This document shows, in pieces, positions 45,890 through 53,562 of a stretch of DNA of 64,000 nucleotides (the first letter of the stretch is position 1; every line of letters starts with the position of its first letter). The position numbers were made by a program, and so were the translations under genes. The DNA is taken from the NCBI GenBank assembly GCA_963971535.1, contig OZ020585.1, forward strand, positions 154,429,371 through 154,493,370. The letters are read 5' to 3'. The DNA comes from Notolepis coatsorum. Its lineage: Eukaryota > Chordata > Actinopteri > Aulopiformes > Paralepididae. Below the pieces are notes generated by a model that worked only from the letters and a program-made list of their open reading frames with translations, was not told where the DNA came from and did no database searches.

Positions 45890-47088
45890 AGACCGTGTAA
45901 TTACCTGGTGGTTCCCAATCGGCGCTCCCATCAGATTCGTGGGCGGTCGAATCGCTGTCCCCTGACTCGCATGAAGAAGCTATGACCACAGCGGCAGCCT
46001 TCCTCTTCCTCGAACTGCGTCGGGTAGAGCCGCTCCCGGTCCCGGGGAGAGACGCGTTACTGGGCCCAGCAACGGTCTCACGGCTCTCTCCGATCGGAGC
46101 TACCAAAGACGTTGGTGCTGTTGGTGCTGCTGCTGCTTGAACAACCGCGGGTCCAAACGCCAGCTTCGTCTGAACAAAGCGACCCGCCGCCGGATTGTCC
46201 CCTCGCTTTCCTACACTACGTCTCTTCATACTGATCTAAATGAAACTACTAACTGATCAAACTACTATTACTACTACTGAAATATACTACCTAGACTACA
46301 CACTAATCCCTCGAATAGTACTACTACTTAGCACGACTAAGTACTTTCTAAAGCACAGCTGAAACCTTACAATTAGTCTGATACTACCACTATACTGTAT
46401 AACACTATAAATATAGACTATAGGCTGATCTCAATTCAAATCTCTCTCTCAATCTCTCTCTCTCTCTCTCTATCGCTCTATCTATCTCTCTCTCTCTCTC
46501 TCCTCCAAAACCTCGTAGATTCTGGGATCGCGCTAACGTTTTATACCTGTGGTTACATTGGCCAGGTATGCTGGCCAATCAAATGCCAGATTCATTGTGG
46601 GGTACAATATTCCCCCTATTGTGATAGTGTTAGAAAATAGGGGGACACTGCCACCTAGTGAAATTTGAGAGGAAATGCAGTTTCCGGTTAAAATTTTCTT
46701 CCAAAAGCTCGGCGGTGAAGTTCAGACGGGGAAAATCGAAAAAAGATGTAAACAGATCAAAGACGCTGTACAGCGTCCTCGGCACCTTGAGCATGGCCGG
46801 GAAAGACGCTGTAAAGCGTTTCCCGGCACCCAAAGTGTTAATAACAATAAATTGAATAAATAATAACCTTTTTAACATGACAAAACAAATAACAATTTCT
46901 CATTTACAGACTATGTCAACCAGCTTATGGAGCTCCTGTTTGACTCCGTCATTCGTGACCCCCAACCATATATCCAGGTGGTTGAGGCGATTCCCATCCC
47001 AGAACATCTGTGCGCACAGTTCGACAGGCCTTCCATGGAAGAAGCGGTTTCCGCCTATGTGTCACGCTTCAATCTTGTACCGGTCTGA
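33635..47088 (+). CDS. THAP-domain Kolobok-type transposase, 11 exons, intact 699-residue frame
   Basis: Exons: 33635-33910, 34237-34372, 35149-35383, 35473-35746, 35851-36028, 36125-36201, 36430-36610, 36914-37165, 37328-37490, 37620-37768, 46910-47088. All join in phase (2,100 nt) with no internal stop. Residues about 5-85 form a C2CH THAP zinc finger (CSVPGC ... W ... RVCTAHF), the DNA-binding module. A basic linker with KRPRLESDDDE (likely nuclear signal) follows, then CPVCDARC and CPSC cysteines. The catalytic-type core has GGDMRADSPGHSAKYG, TDRHPQIQKYL and DVWHVAKGLSKKL, the arrangement I associate with Kolobok DDE transposases. The C-terminus (YVNQLMELLFDSVI ... VSRFN) is separated by a 9.1-kb last intron made almost entirely of a piggyBac insertion. 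LINEs fill introns 2 and 7. A long-domesticated host gene is an alternative, but the flanking TTAA ends favour a transposon. Confidence 0.75.
33888..33950 (+). repeat. 32-bp tandem duplication that doubles a splice donor
   Basis: The end of THAP exon 1 with its donor (acaatacgcgacccgacaca + agtagtaagtag) is repeated 32 bp downstream. Donor 1 at 33911 keeps the frame to exon 2; donor 2 at 33943 would add 32 bases and shift it. Confidence 0.75.
34430..35115 (+). mobile_element. LINE family A copy in transposase intron 2, with (gtga)n tail
   Basis: Coding remnant (cacccaaagctgtaaaggaatg ...), poly-C at 34646-34659 and 34696-34707, caatgtacag motifs, tatgtcataaatgtatag, then an expanded (gt)n/(gtga)n tract (34950-35098) where family A normally has its (tcaa) tail. 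Confidence 0.65.
36625..36912 (+). mobile_element. LINE family A 3' UTR fragment in transposase intron 7
   Basis: Poly-C runs (36657-36740), ccaatgtacagtttctacg, cacaaacagtactgtaattg and tatgtcataaatgtatag. It fills almost the entire intron and reaches within a few bases of the acceptor aattcaag, so the acceptor region is partly LINE-derived. Confidence 0.65.
38215..39390. repeat. Minisatellite of tgattgattg type, about 85-bp units
   Basis: Units such as tttgattgattgattacttt + gttggtcatttgattgatag + aatgtttgattgttttgttg + atagtttgattcatagattg repeat about 13 times. It is introduced by cgtgttataaagcaatttag + actggg and (gatg)n, the same introduction as the array at 61740. Minus-strand NQTINKTIKHSI frames are artefacts. 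Confidence 0.8.
39540..41225. repeat. 108-bp satellite, about 15 copies
   Basis: Unit: gtttgttggtaacattcaca + gtataggattatggtaattt + accaagacaataccttataa + aaagtgaacactggaggata + atcaaccattgtttcagtgc + atttagga. Two unit classes (ggaggataatc and gtgatgataacc) alternate in blocks, and a tract containing both is itself repeated. Confidence 0.85.
41225..41400 (-). pseudogene. Degenerate piggyBac transposase fragment
   Basis: The minus strand gives IIWRFIHLSMDNAVIDARDQ, which aligns with LIWRFLHFADNTSLEVRDK of the intact transposase (about 43135-43060). A stop follows in what should be the next codons. A diverged partial second copy, from an internal duplication or an older insertion. Confidence 0.55.
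41668..41745. repeat. (actat)n microsatellite
   Basis: actatactatactatact with scattered changes (acaat, acact), about 75 bp. Confidence 0.85.
41877..46229 (-). CDS. piggyBac transposase, six exons, intact 763-residue frame
   Basis: Exons (minus): 46229-45905, 45577-45470, 44276-44229, 44139-44068, 43791-43729, 43552-41877; every junction is phase 1 and the sum is 2,292 nt. The N-terminal ~215 residues are acidic and Ser-rich with a basic patch RRSSRKRKAAA (likely nuclear signal). The large last exon carries the DDE core: first Asp in LAIDEGVMAWRGR, second in YMDNFYNSV, third in FMNGVDQLDQN, all present. A Glu/Ala-rich linker leads to a C-terminal cysteine-rich zinc domain (CRKCRVCSRRG ... 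CTSCKVPLHRDKCF), the piggyBac end-binding module. Expected action: cut and paste at TTAA in the nucleus. Everything needed for activity appears present. Start chosen as the first ATG before acidic sequence that keeps phase. Confidence 0.85.
43850..44055. repeat. 33-bp minisatellite in piggyBac intron 4
   Basis: About six copies of a unit like caccaccaggcccaggccct + gcagcagccagt, with a ctctagcagcag variant in later copies. Confidence 0.8.
44490..44612. repeat. (tg)n/(ca)n microsatellites
   Basis: A gt run at 44507-44521 followed by several ca runs to 44608. Confidence 0.8.
44650..45450. repeat. 253-bp tandem repeat in piggyBac intron 2, three copies
   Basis: Period 253 bp, each with caccaccaccacgtcgtatc, a (ca)n tract and tagcacatggtagcg. 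The part reading ttaccacgtcgaccaccacc resembles the 3' border of exon 2 (accgttgccccgtcgaccac), so the repeat probably began as a duplication of that exon edge. Confidence 0.75.
45600..45890. repeat. Tandem repeat in piggyBac intron 1
   Basis: Three copies, 85-110 bp apart, of aactaacgttacatag ... aaatcatcaaatacacgttt + cacacacacac; the last ends in an (at)n run at 45869-45888. Confidence 0.75.
46438..46502. repeat. (ct)n microsatellite
   Basis: ctctctctc with tatc interruptions, upstream of the piggyBac transposase start; possibly part of its 5' region. Confidence 0.8.
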
Positions 47089-47451
47089 AGCCAGTATAGA
47101 CACCATCAGCATCCGGAAATTCGGTGCGGATTCGAACCACTACACAGGAAGGGATTACTACCCTCACTCTGCGTCCTAAGTATCCCCAACACCACGCCAC
47201 AAAGCACCTGTACGCGATATATCTGAAACGGCTAAAGAAAAAGAAGTATTATATTTATGCACAAATAAAATTAAAAAAAAGCTGGGAAATAACCATTTGT
47301 CATGTCATGTCATTGGACAGTAGCAAGCATTGATTATATGTGATGTGCAATAAGGATTAGATTGTGTTTGCAAGAAAGATTAGTATAGTCTGAGAGATGC
47401 AAGATGGAGAAACACCTGTAAAAAAATATATAAATCTGTAATAAATATTAT
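47089..47451 (+). other. Convergent 3' ends of the two Kolobok genes
   Basis: The THAP transposase stops at 47088 and the minus-strand P2RX7_C-type gene stops at 47452. The 360 bp between contain aataaa at 47265-47270 (plus strand), a candidate poly(A) signal for the transposase, and are otherwise AT-rich. Confidence 0.45.
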
Positions 47452-47580
47452 TTACTTATTGATTCCGCTTTCTGGTATCCGGCCAAAATCTGCCTTGTAG
47501 ATATTAGTTGCCATTTGGATGGTATAGGGGTTGAAGCACACTGGATCCAATCCCGGATGATCAACCATGCACAGTAGTCC

Positions 47581-47756
47581 TAATAGTCCCACTTGTCCTA
47601 ATAAACTAACCTACACTGTAACACGCAACACTTTGATGAACATTGTTACTCAGCTGATAGAGTTATACCCTTCTTGCTGTCTTGTCGCACAGAACTTGTA
47701 AGTCGCTTTGGATAAAAGCGTTCAGCTAAATGACTAAATGTAAATGTAAATGTAAT
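47581..47756 (+). mobile_element. LINE/SINE 3' tail with 7-bp target duplication
   Basis: gtagtcc occurs on both sides (47574-47580, 47757-47763). Between them lie ctaataaactaacctacact, gtcgctttggataaaagc and an (aaatgt)n tail. Same 3' end as 8845-8985. It interrupts exon 3 of the P2RX7_C-type gene. Confidence 0.8.
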
Positions 47757-47974
47757 GTAGTCCAGTTGGTTCCTGGTTAATTCGACGTCTGACCTATATA
47801 TATAGAAAATTAAATCGTTAGCCATATGCATGGTTTTCAGTGCTACCAAGATGCAAGGTTGTGTTACTACTTTACCTGTGGAACTTCCATGCAGCATACA
47901 TTCTCAGCCTCTGTTGGCATCCGTTCACAATTTCCGCACGTGCACCTAGTAGATTGATTTGAGGGTGAATGAAA

Positions 47975-48265
47975 TTATCAATCAATGATCAAAATTGCTA
48001 CAATACAGTACTGCTCAATACCAACACAACTGCTATGATGGAGACCAGAGAAAGACTTTCGTCTTGTTTACATCAGGGTCCCCCAATTTCAATTCATTGT
48101 AACATATATGACATATAGATAGACAGTACTGCTACATCTATATATTTTGACATACCATATTTGTAAATACAGTACTGTTTGTGATGCAAAGAGAGCCCAG
48201 AAAAAAAAGGATATACATTTGCCATAGAAACTGTACATAGGAGTGGGGGGGGGGACACTGTATAA
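47975..48265 (-). mobile_element. LINE family A 3' UTR in the intron of the P2RX7_C-type gene
   Basis: Minus-strand matches to the family's 3' end: atcaatcaatgatc tail, cagtactgctcaatacc, gaccagagaaagactttcgt, cagtactgtttgtgatgcaa and a short G run at 48245-48253. Confidence 0.65.
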
Positions 48266-48284
48266 AGCTGTTGGTGTGTGAGTA

Positions 48285-48640
48285 CAATCTAACGTTAGTG
48301 TGTGTTTTCGACGGGCCGCGACAGAAGTAAGTACACTGTATACAGTATAACTGCTGCTCTTTATAAACTAACATTTTGGCAAACTATTGAAGCAAGGTAA
48401 CGTTACTTATAGTAAGCTATCGAAGCAAAAGCTGGCTGATCGATCAAGTAAGTAAGTACCGTTATTTCGGCAACCGTTAGACTAACGGTGGAATCAACTA
48501 ACCAATCGTAAACTATTTGTAAGCCTCGATCGCTGTTGTTTGGGGGGGGTGTGAGTACAATCTAACGTTAGTGTGTGTTTTCGACGGGCCGCGACAGAAG
48601 TACACAACCATTAGACTAACAGTAACAGTGCAATCAACTT
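48285..48640. repeat. Local duplication including a degenerate copy of P2RX7_C exon 1
   Basis: gagtacaatctaacgttagt + gtgtgttttcgacgggccgc + gacagaag occurs at about 48281 and 48551. Between them, 48481-48540 (minus) is a decayed copy of the end of exon 1 and its donor (caacagcgatcgaggcttac ... gattggttag). 48290-48420 also resembles transposase intron 1 (34045-34135: ataactgctgctctttataa, aaactattgaagcaag). Confidence 0.55.
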
Positions 48641-49078
48641 ACCAATCGGAAACGATGTAATGTAAGCCTCGCTGTTGCAAATCGACTTCTTCTTCTTCTT
48701 CTGAATCATACTGTGGGTCGCTCTCTGGATCCCAAACATAATGTACAGCCATGTTGTATTAGTTAGTAAAATCGGTATATGTTTTGCGTGTCGAAATAAA
48801 AACCTGAAACCTGAGACCTTCACCTGGATGGAAGGACGGGGAGATGGGCGGAGCTATTTGGTGGGTGGCTGTCACTCAAAGCATTCTGCTAGTATGGGTG
48901 GAGCCAAGCCAATAATAGCCTGATTTCATGAGGCTGAAAAATGCTGGTTTTGAGTACAAGATTAGAAATATAAAACAATGATTATTTTTGGAATAAAAAT
49001 TACAGATGTGTTACATAGACTCACAGGAATTGTGTAAAGTTGCCCAAATAGTGCTAGGAATAGCAGTGCATAGCCCCT

Positions 49079-49186
49079 TTAAACATTCTCCATGAAACCA
49101 TTTTCTGAGCACAATTGTCTTTATCCCAGAAACCACTTTATAGACATATTGTAATTTTCTGAACACAAGTGACATTCTCCAAGAAT

Positions 49187-49189
<3 letters not shown>
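49079..49189. other. Flank of the Kolobok element, no gene
   Basis: cattctccatgaaaccattt + tctgagcacaa recurs in diverged form at 49798-49830 (cattctccatgcaatcattt + tctgaacaca), so this flank is itself a dispersed or duplicated repeat. Confidence 0.4.

Positions 49190-49281
<92 letters not shown>
49190..49281. repeat. (ca)n microsatellite
   Basis: About 46 uninterrupted ca dinucleotides. Confidence 0.95.
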
Positions 49282-49284
<3 letters not shown>

Positions 49285-50219
49285 TACAAGCGCACACACA
49301 CCTTGGGGATCGTGAGTTTTTCAGCAGAAAGGGGGAGATGGACATGGTCGTAAATCTATTGGCAATGACAGAAACTGCATCCCTGAAAAAAGAGGAAGTC
49401 ATACTTACAGAGTCATAAATCTATAACCCCACTTGACAGAAACTGCATACCCCAGAAAAGGGGGATGTCTTCTAAAGTCATAAATATATGGCCCCGTTTG
49501 ACAGAAGCTGCATAGGGTTAGTGATTCGCCGATCTCTTTTTGTTTCTCCCGCCTTCCTCGTAGATCAATACTCACCAGGGGGTCTGACAGAAGTTTCAGG
49601 CTGCCTAATTCGTTATCCTCATACTCCTCCTTCTGTGACAGCGAAGGGGGACTCTCACTTCAGAAACAGTCTAGTGAGAAACAGCGTGGGGGCTGTCATT
49701 TCAGAACCAGTCTACTGTTTCTGAAAGTGACAGAGAGGCTGCAGTTTGACAGCCCTCAAAGGTGGAGATGCAGGCCACATGGGCATGGAAAGATGCATTC
49801 TCCATGCAATCATTTTCTGAACACATAGGAATCGTGTAGAACACAGACACATTGTATTTTTCTTAATTCCCCTACACACATTGTAATGTTCTTAAATCAC
49901 ACACACACACACACACATTTGAAATGTATTCTGAAACTTTATTCTGAACTTTTGTTTACAAAAAAAAAACTTTTATTTTGAAAGAAAATATTGAAACCGG
50001 ATGTCCATCCCCCTATAACTCCTCCCCTTCCTGAACCGGATGTCCCTCCCCTCCGAAACCGGAAGTCCTGCCTCCTTGAACCTCTCGACCAATCAGAAAA
50101 GGGGGCAGGACTTAGGGTCATAAATCATCTCAAAAGGGGGCGTGGCTACAATCAATCAAACTTTCCATATATGGTCTGACAGAAGCTGTATCCCCATTCT
50201 CTCTCTCAGATAGATTTGA
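49282..50219. other. No gene recognised
   Basis: Repeated short motifs (ctgacagaagctgcat / tgacagaaactgcat, 49365-49515) and a CCGGAtgtcc-type repeat at 49998-50065 hint at decayed repeats. A second short (ca)n lies at 49898-49916. Confidence 0.35.
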
Positions 50220-50483
50220 GTCAATCCAGCCCTCTCTTGCATGAGGTTAGGTGTTACATTATTCATACCAGCGGCCATCAGGCTCCACAACAGTGGGCGT
50301 TTACCTGCTGTAAAACCCACTTGAAGCCGTTTAGACCAGTGTTTCTCAACTGGCATGACCTCAGAGTTGCTTTGTCTACCATCACCCCAGACTTTGAGAC
50401 TCTTGTCAGGAGCAAACAACATCCCCAGTTATCCCATTAGTTCCCTGGGATGTTAAGCTAAGAAGTCTGCTAAGAAAGATATA

Positions 50484-50580
<97 letters not shown>

Positions 50581-50703
50581 GTTTATCTCATTGTGTTTTT
50601 AGCCCTAGTTGCACTTTTGTTGCAACCCCAGTTATACCATTAGTTCCCCCAAACTTACTGTAGGTATGTTATGTTAAGCTAAGAAGTCTGCTAAGAAGCA
50701 TAA

Positions 50704-50795
<92 letters not shown>

Positions 50796-51060
50796 CATTT
50801 TATTTCATTGGTGTTTTAGCCCTAGTTGCACTTTTGTTGCAACCCCAGTTATCCCATTAGTTCCCCCAAACTTAGGTCTGTTATGTTAAGCTAAGAAGTC
50901 TGTTAAGAAGCATATTATTTATTATTATTTTATTTCATTGGGTTTTTAGCCCTAGATGCACTTTTGTTGCAACACCAGTTATCCCATGTCTGGATTATAC
51001 ATTGCAAAGTTTATCCTTCCTCTGCAGAGTTCAAATAAAGCTGACTTGACCTGACTTGAG
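50220..51060 (+). mobile_element. LINE 3' end with triplicated 3' UTR unit and (att)n expansions
   Basis: A short coding remnant (ggccatcaggctccacaaca) is followed by three copies of a roughly 200-bp unit (gttgcaaccccagttatccc ... gttaagctaagaagtctg). Two of the copies carry long (att)n tracts (50485-50579, 50708-50796). The end, tctgcagagttcaaataaag + ctgacttgacctgacttgag, is a typical L2-like 3' terminus. Confidence 0.6.
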
Positions 51061-51090
51061 AGAACCCCCCCCCCCACCTCCAATGTACAA
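51061..51090 (+). mobile_element. Sliver of LINE family A 3' UTR
   Basis: cccccccccccccacctcca + atgtaca, the family A poly-C/ccaatgtaca motif, directly abutting the truncated Copia LTR. Confidence 0.5.
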
Positions 51091-51304
51091 TGTCTACACC
51101 AGGTTGACTTGGGACTATATAAACCTTGGTTCCCTCCTACTGTTCCTTCTTCTCACTTCTGCCCCTCCAGGAGAGGAGATCATATGTGCTGCTGTATTAT
51201 GAGACTACATGATGAATAAACCGCTGCCAGCAGAGCAAGGCCAAAGATAGAATACCATGCCTCTTGTATACATTATTGTCGCCCCATTGCCAAATCTGTT
51301 AACA
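51091..51304 (+). repeat. 5' LTR of the Copia element, truncated at its 5' side
   Basis: Matches 60405-60613 of the 3' LTR, including ggactatataaaccttggtt, a TATA-type promoter, and the end aaatctgttaaca. The first 115 bp of the LTR are missing; one 5-bp insertion distinguishes it. Confidence 0.8.
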
Positions 51305-51319
51305 GGTTATGGGCCCAGA
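51305..51319 (+). promoter_or_regulatory. Primer-binding site matching the anticodon region of initiator tRNA-Met
   Basis: ggttatgggcccaga follows the LTR end directly. It is complementary to the anticodon stem-loop of eukaryotic initiator tRNA-Met (ctgggcccataacc), the half-tRNA priming known from Drosophila copia. Confidence 0.7.
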
Positions 51320-51454
51320 TCTCACAGGGGCGAAATAATAAAGGTAGTTAGCTTAGCTGACGTGTAGGCCAGAGCAGCACCGGGAGTACCGCATGGCTAG
51401 ATACTAGGCCAACGGAGCTTAAGCTTCACCAACGACCTACCACCAAGAAAGAGC

Positions 51455-52429
51455 ATGGCGACCAAGGGAAGAAGCAAGTGGCCCACATTTAACGGGAAAG
51501 CGGAAGGATATGAGCTCTGGGAAGAGCGCATGCTATGTTGCATGCACAGCGCGGGACTCAAGGCGGTGATCCTGGCAGCCCCCACAGGGCCACTGACGGC
51601 GGAGGACCAAGCACAAGACGACAAACTAAACGCGGACGCATACTGTGAGTTGGCGCCGCTGCTCGACAATACGAGCTTGGGACTAATATTTCGCGACACG
51701 AAGGACAAAGGCCGAGAAAGCCTGGGAGTGTTGAGGGAGTATTACATCGGACGGGGAAGGCCCAGAGTAGTGTCCCTCTATGTAACGTTAACGGCCCTGA
51801 AGAAGGGGCACACAGAGACGATGACAGAATACATCATCCGAGCTGAGCAGATCATGACGGTGCTCAAGAGTGCAGGAGAGGCACCAGGAGAGGGGCTAAT
51901 GATGGCAATGGTGATGAGAGGGCTGCCGGAGATATACAGGCCGTTCGCGCTACTGGTTAACCACGGTTCAACGGACATGACATTGGGGCAGTTCAAAGCC
52001 AAGCTGCGTAACTTTGAGGCTTCAGAGGATATCCACCCAGACGTCGCGGAAGCGGGGGGGATAGCACTGAAAGCCCGAGCGACACAGAGGGAAAGGGCCA
52101 GGGCCACGACGGAGCTGACGTGTTGGCGATGCGGAGAGAACGGGCATCGGAGAGATAACTGCAACAGGACAGTCTGGTGCAACTTCTGCAGATCATCGGG
52201 GCACACAGACAAAGAGTGCGGAAAGAAACGAGACCAGAGCGCCCGATACTCACATGGGCAAGATGTCGGCCAGAGACGAGGCGGCGCTCATGGACAAGAT
52301 GGCGGCAACGGACGAGACCGCGACTACAAACAAGATGGCGGCGATGGACGAGATCGCGGCCGCGGCCAAGATGGCGACTGTGGACGAGATGGCGCTACAG
52401 ACAAGATGGCGGCAACAGAGATTGTGTGA
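51455..52429 (+). CDS. gag: Copia Gag
   Basis: The 324-codon frame starts at an ATG 150 bp past the LTR. The N-terminal part (WPTFNGKAEGYELWEERM) and middle (LREYYIGRGRPRVVSLYVTL, later MRGLPEIYRPF) follow the Gag pattern of Copia (UBN2-like). Two zinc knuckles of Cx2Cx4Hx4C type follow near residues 223-255 (CWRCGENGHRRDNC and CNFCRSSGHTDKEC), which bind the genomic RNA. The C-terminal 60 codons are a low-complexity repeat of aagatggcggc-type sequence, and the frame leaves the protein sense there: protease continues in the -1 frame. Gag coats the RNA in the cytoplasmic particle. The capsid part looks intact; the element as a whole cannot replicate. Confidence 0.75.
   Translation: MATKGRSKWPTFNGKAEGYELWEERMLCCMHSAGLKAVILAAPTGPLTAEDQAQDDKLNADAYCELAPLLDNTSLGLIFRDTKDKGRESLGVLREYYIGRGRPRVVSLYVTLTALKKGHTETMTEYIIRAEQIMTVLKSAGEAPGEGLMMAMVMRGLPEIYRPFALLVNHGSTDMTLGQFKAKLRNFEASEDIHPDVAEAGGIALKARATQRERARATTELTCWRCGENGHRRDNCNRTVWCNFCRSSGHTDKECGKKRDQSARYSHGQDVGQRRGGAHGQDGGNGRDRDYKQDGGDGRDRGRGQDGDCGRDGATDKMAATEIV
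52255..52415. repeat. Imperfect repeat of caagatggcggc (YY1-like cores)
   Basis: Six copies, about 20-40 bp apart, of acaagatggcggcaacggac with variants, in the gag-protease junction. Four retain the aagatggcg core. Confidence 0.6.
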
Positions 52430-53037
52430 CGGGTCGAGATGACGCACGAAGAGCGGCGGGACGAGAGGATTTCGTTTTCGGGGCGAGGACTACAGGCGTC
52501 ACCCGGCCAACACAGCACCGGCAGCTCCCGAGGAGGGGGTTGATCGTAGAAACAGGTGCGTCGTCCCACATCATCAACGACAGGAGCAGTTTCAAGAACT
52601 TCGATAAATCCTTCGAGCCGGACGGACACCGCATGGAGCTGGCAGACGGGAAGCGCACCTACGGGTTGGCGCAAGGGAGAGGAGACGCACAGGTACGCCT
52701 TATAGACAGTAAGGGACGCCGGTGTACAGTGACATTAAAGAATGCTTTATATATACCCTCGTTCCCACAAGAACTATTCTCAGTCAAATCTGCTACTGCT
52801 AACGGCGCCGAAGTGTTCTTCAGTGAAGGTAAATATGTTCTTGTAGAACGAGATGGTACGCGGTTTAATATCGACGTATATGGGAGAATGTATTACTTAC
52901 AAACGGAGTGCAATAATAATGACAAATGTAATGTGACTGTTAGCCATGACATCCAGACGTGGCATGAAATTATGGGTCATTGTAATCACGAGGATTTGCT
53001 AAAGCTACAAGCAGTGACAGACAGCAGTAGTGAGTAA
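52430..53037 (+). pseudogene. pol: Copia protease and gag-pre-integrase remnant
   Basis: The frame (open from 52177, meaningful from about 52440) has the protease site as LIVETGASSHIIND, where the catalytic Asp of D-T/S-G-A is Glu (gaa), then LKNALYIPSFPQELFSVKSA and the gag-pre-integrase motif TWHEIMGHCNHEDLLKLQ. It stops at 53036. The D-to-E change would abolish the aspartic protease. Integrase core and reverse transcriptase do not follow. Confidence 0.7.
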
Positions 53038-53041
53038 GTTG

Positions 53042-53385
53042 TCACAGCATTTCGCTGATCCCACAGAGGAACACTGGATCACAGTAAACATGTTTTTTGT
53101 TATCTAAAAGGTACAGTAGATAAACTACTTTGTTTCAGAAAGAGCAGCGAAGGCCTAGGGCTTAAAGCCTACAGTGATGCAGATTGGGCTGCTGACACCA
53201 CAGATAGAAGGAGTACAACTGGATACTGTGTTAGTTTAAACACAAACAGCTCACTGGTTTCATGGAAAACAAAGAAGCAGCCCACAGTAGAACTGTCAAC
53301 TTGTGAAGCCGAGTACATGGCTCTGGCCATGACGATACAGGAGTGTATTTACCTAGAACAACTGCTCGGAGGGATGGATAACTAT
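53042..53385 (+). pseudogene. pol: Copia RNase H, first part
   Basis: After the deletion point the sense resumes as LSQHFADPTEEHW, with small indels and stops, then KAYSDADWAADTTDRRSTTG, SLVSWKTKKQPTVELSTCEAEYMAL and ECIYLEQLLGG, the RNase H domain of Copia with its Asp-Ala-Asp-Trp and Ser-x-x-Glu-Ala-Glu-Tyr motifs. The L1-like element begins within the next few codons. Confidence 0.75.
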
Positions 53386-53562
53386 GTATATAAGAAAACT
53401 GACTTCCGGTTTAGCTGCAATATGTAGCGCACGCAATTGGTTACAGCTCCGCTCCCGTTATCGTTAATTTCGTTTAAAAACCTTATTTGGACAGTACCAA
53501 AAGAGACTAGACCACATCGTATGTATTGATAAGACCTTCTACTAACTATATCAAAAGACAAC

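Larger units (their letters stand above)
37856..46837 (-). mobile_element. Complete piggyBac element (8,982 bp) in the last intron of the Kolobok transposase gene
   Basis: TTAA at 37852-37855 and 46838-46841. The ends are cactttgggtgccgg and its exact reverse complement (15 bp). Removing the element leaves one TTAA in an otherwise continuous intron. It contains a six-exon transposase gene on the minus strand (46229-41877), i.e. antisense to its host gene, and about 3.5 kb of minisatellites between the gene's 3' end and the left end. A second imperfect motif (agacgctgtacagcg, twice) lies inside the right end and could be a subterminal transposase-binding repeat. Confidence 0.85.
47452..48752 (-). 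pseudogene. P2X7 ballast-domain-like (P2RX7_C) gene carried by the Kolobok element; broken by a LINE tail
   Basis: Exons (minus): 48752-48643, 47945-47876, and 47793-47452 interrupted by an insertion. Exon 1 begins with ATG and an acidic stretch (DPESDPQYDSEEEEE) and splices at gtaagt into exon 2, completing W-CTCGNCERMPTEAENVCC; exon 3 holds VDHPGLDPVCFNPYTI and a stop at 47454. The spacing of CxCGNC, MPTE, VCC and HPG--PVC is what I know from the zinc-binding cytoplasmic 'ballast' of P2X7 receptors (Pfam P2RX7_C); no P2X channel part is present. Without the insertion the frame is 112 codons. The LINE tail (47581-47756, target duplication gtagtcc) brings a TAG a few codons in. Intron 1 contains a LINE family A copy. 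The role within a transposon is unknown. Confidence 0.65.
33321..49078. mobile_element. Kolobok-like transposon, about 15.8 kb including nested insertions
   Basis: The left end is TTAA (33317-33320) then aggtcccatgca; the right end is tgcatagcccct then TTAA (49079-49082). The inverted ends agree at about 10 of 12 positions (agg--c-atgca). TTAA duplication is the Kolobok (and piggyBac) rule. Inside are a THAP-plus-DDE transposase gene on the plus strand, a P2RX7_C-type gene on the minus strand at the far end, three LINE family A insertions, one LINE tail and a complete piggyBac element of 8,982 bp. Without the piggyBac the element would be about 6.8 kb. The gene content is the stronger evidence; the ends were matched by eye. 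Confidence 0.55.

Noticed and set aside
50480..50800. (att)n tracts as a replication origin or matrix-attachment region
   Set aside because: They are simple microsatellites in a triplicated LINE 3' UTR unit; no further evidence.
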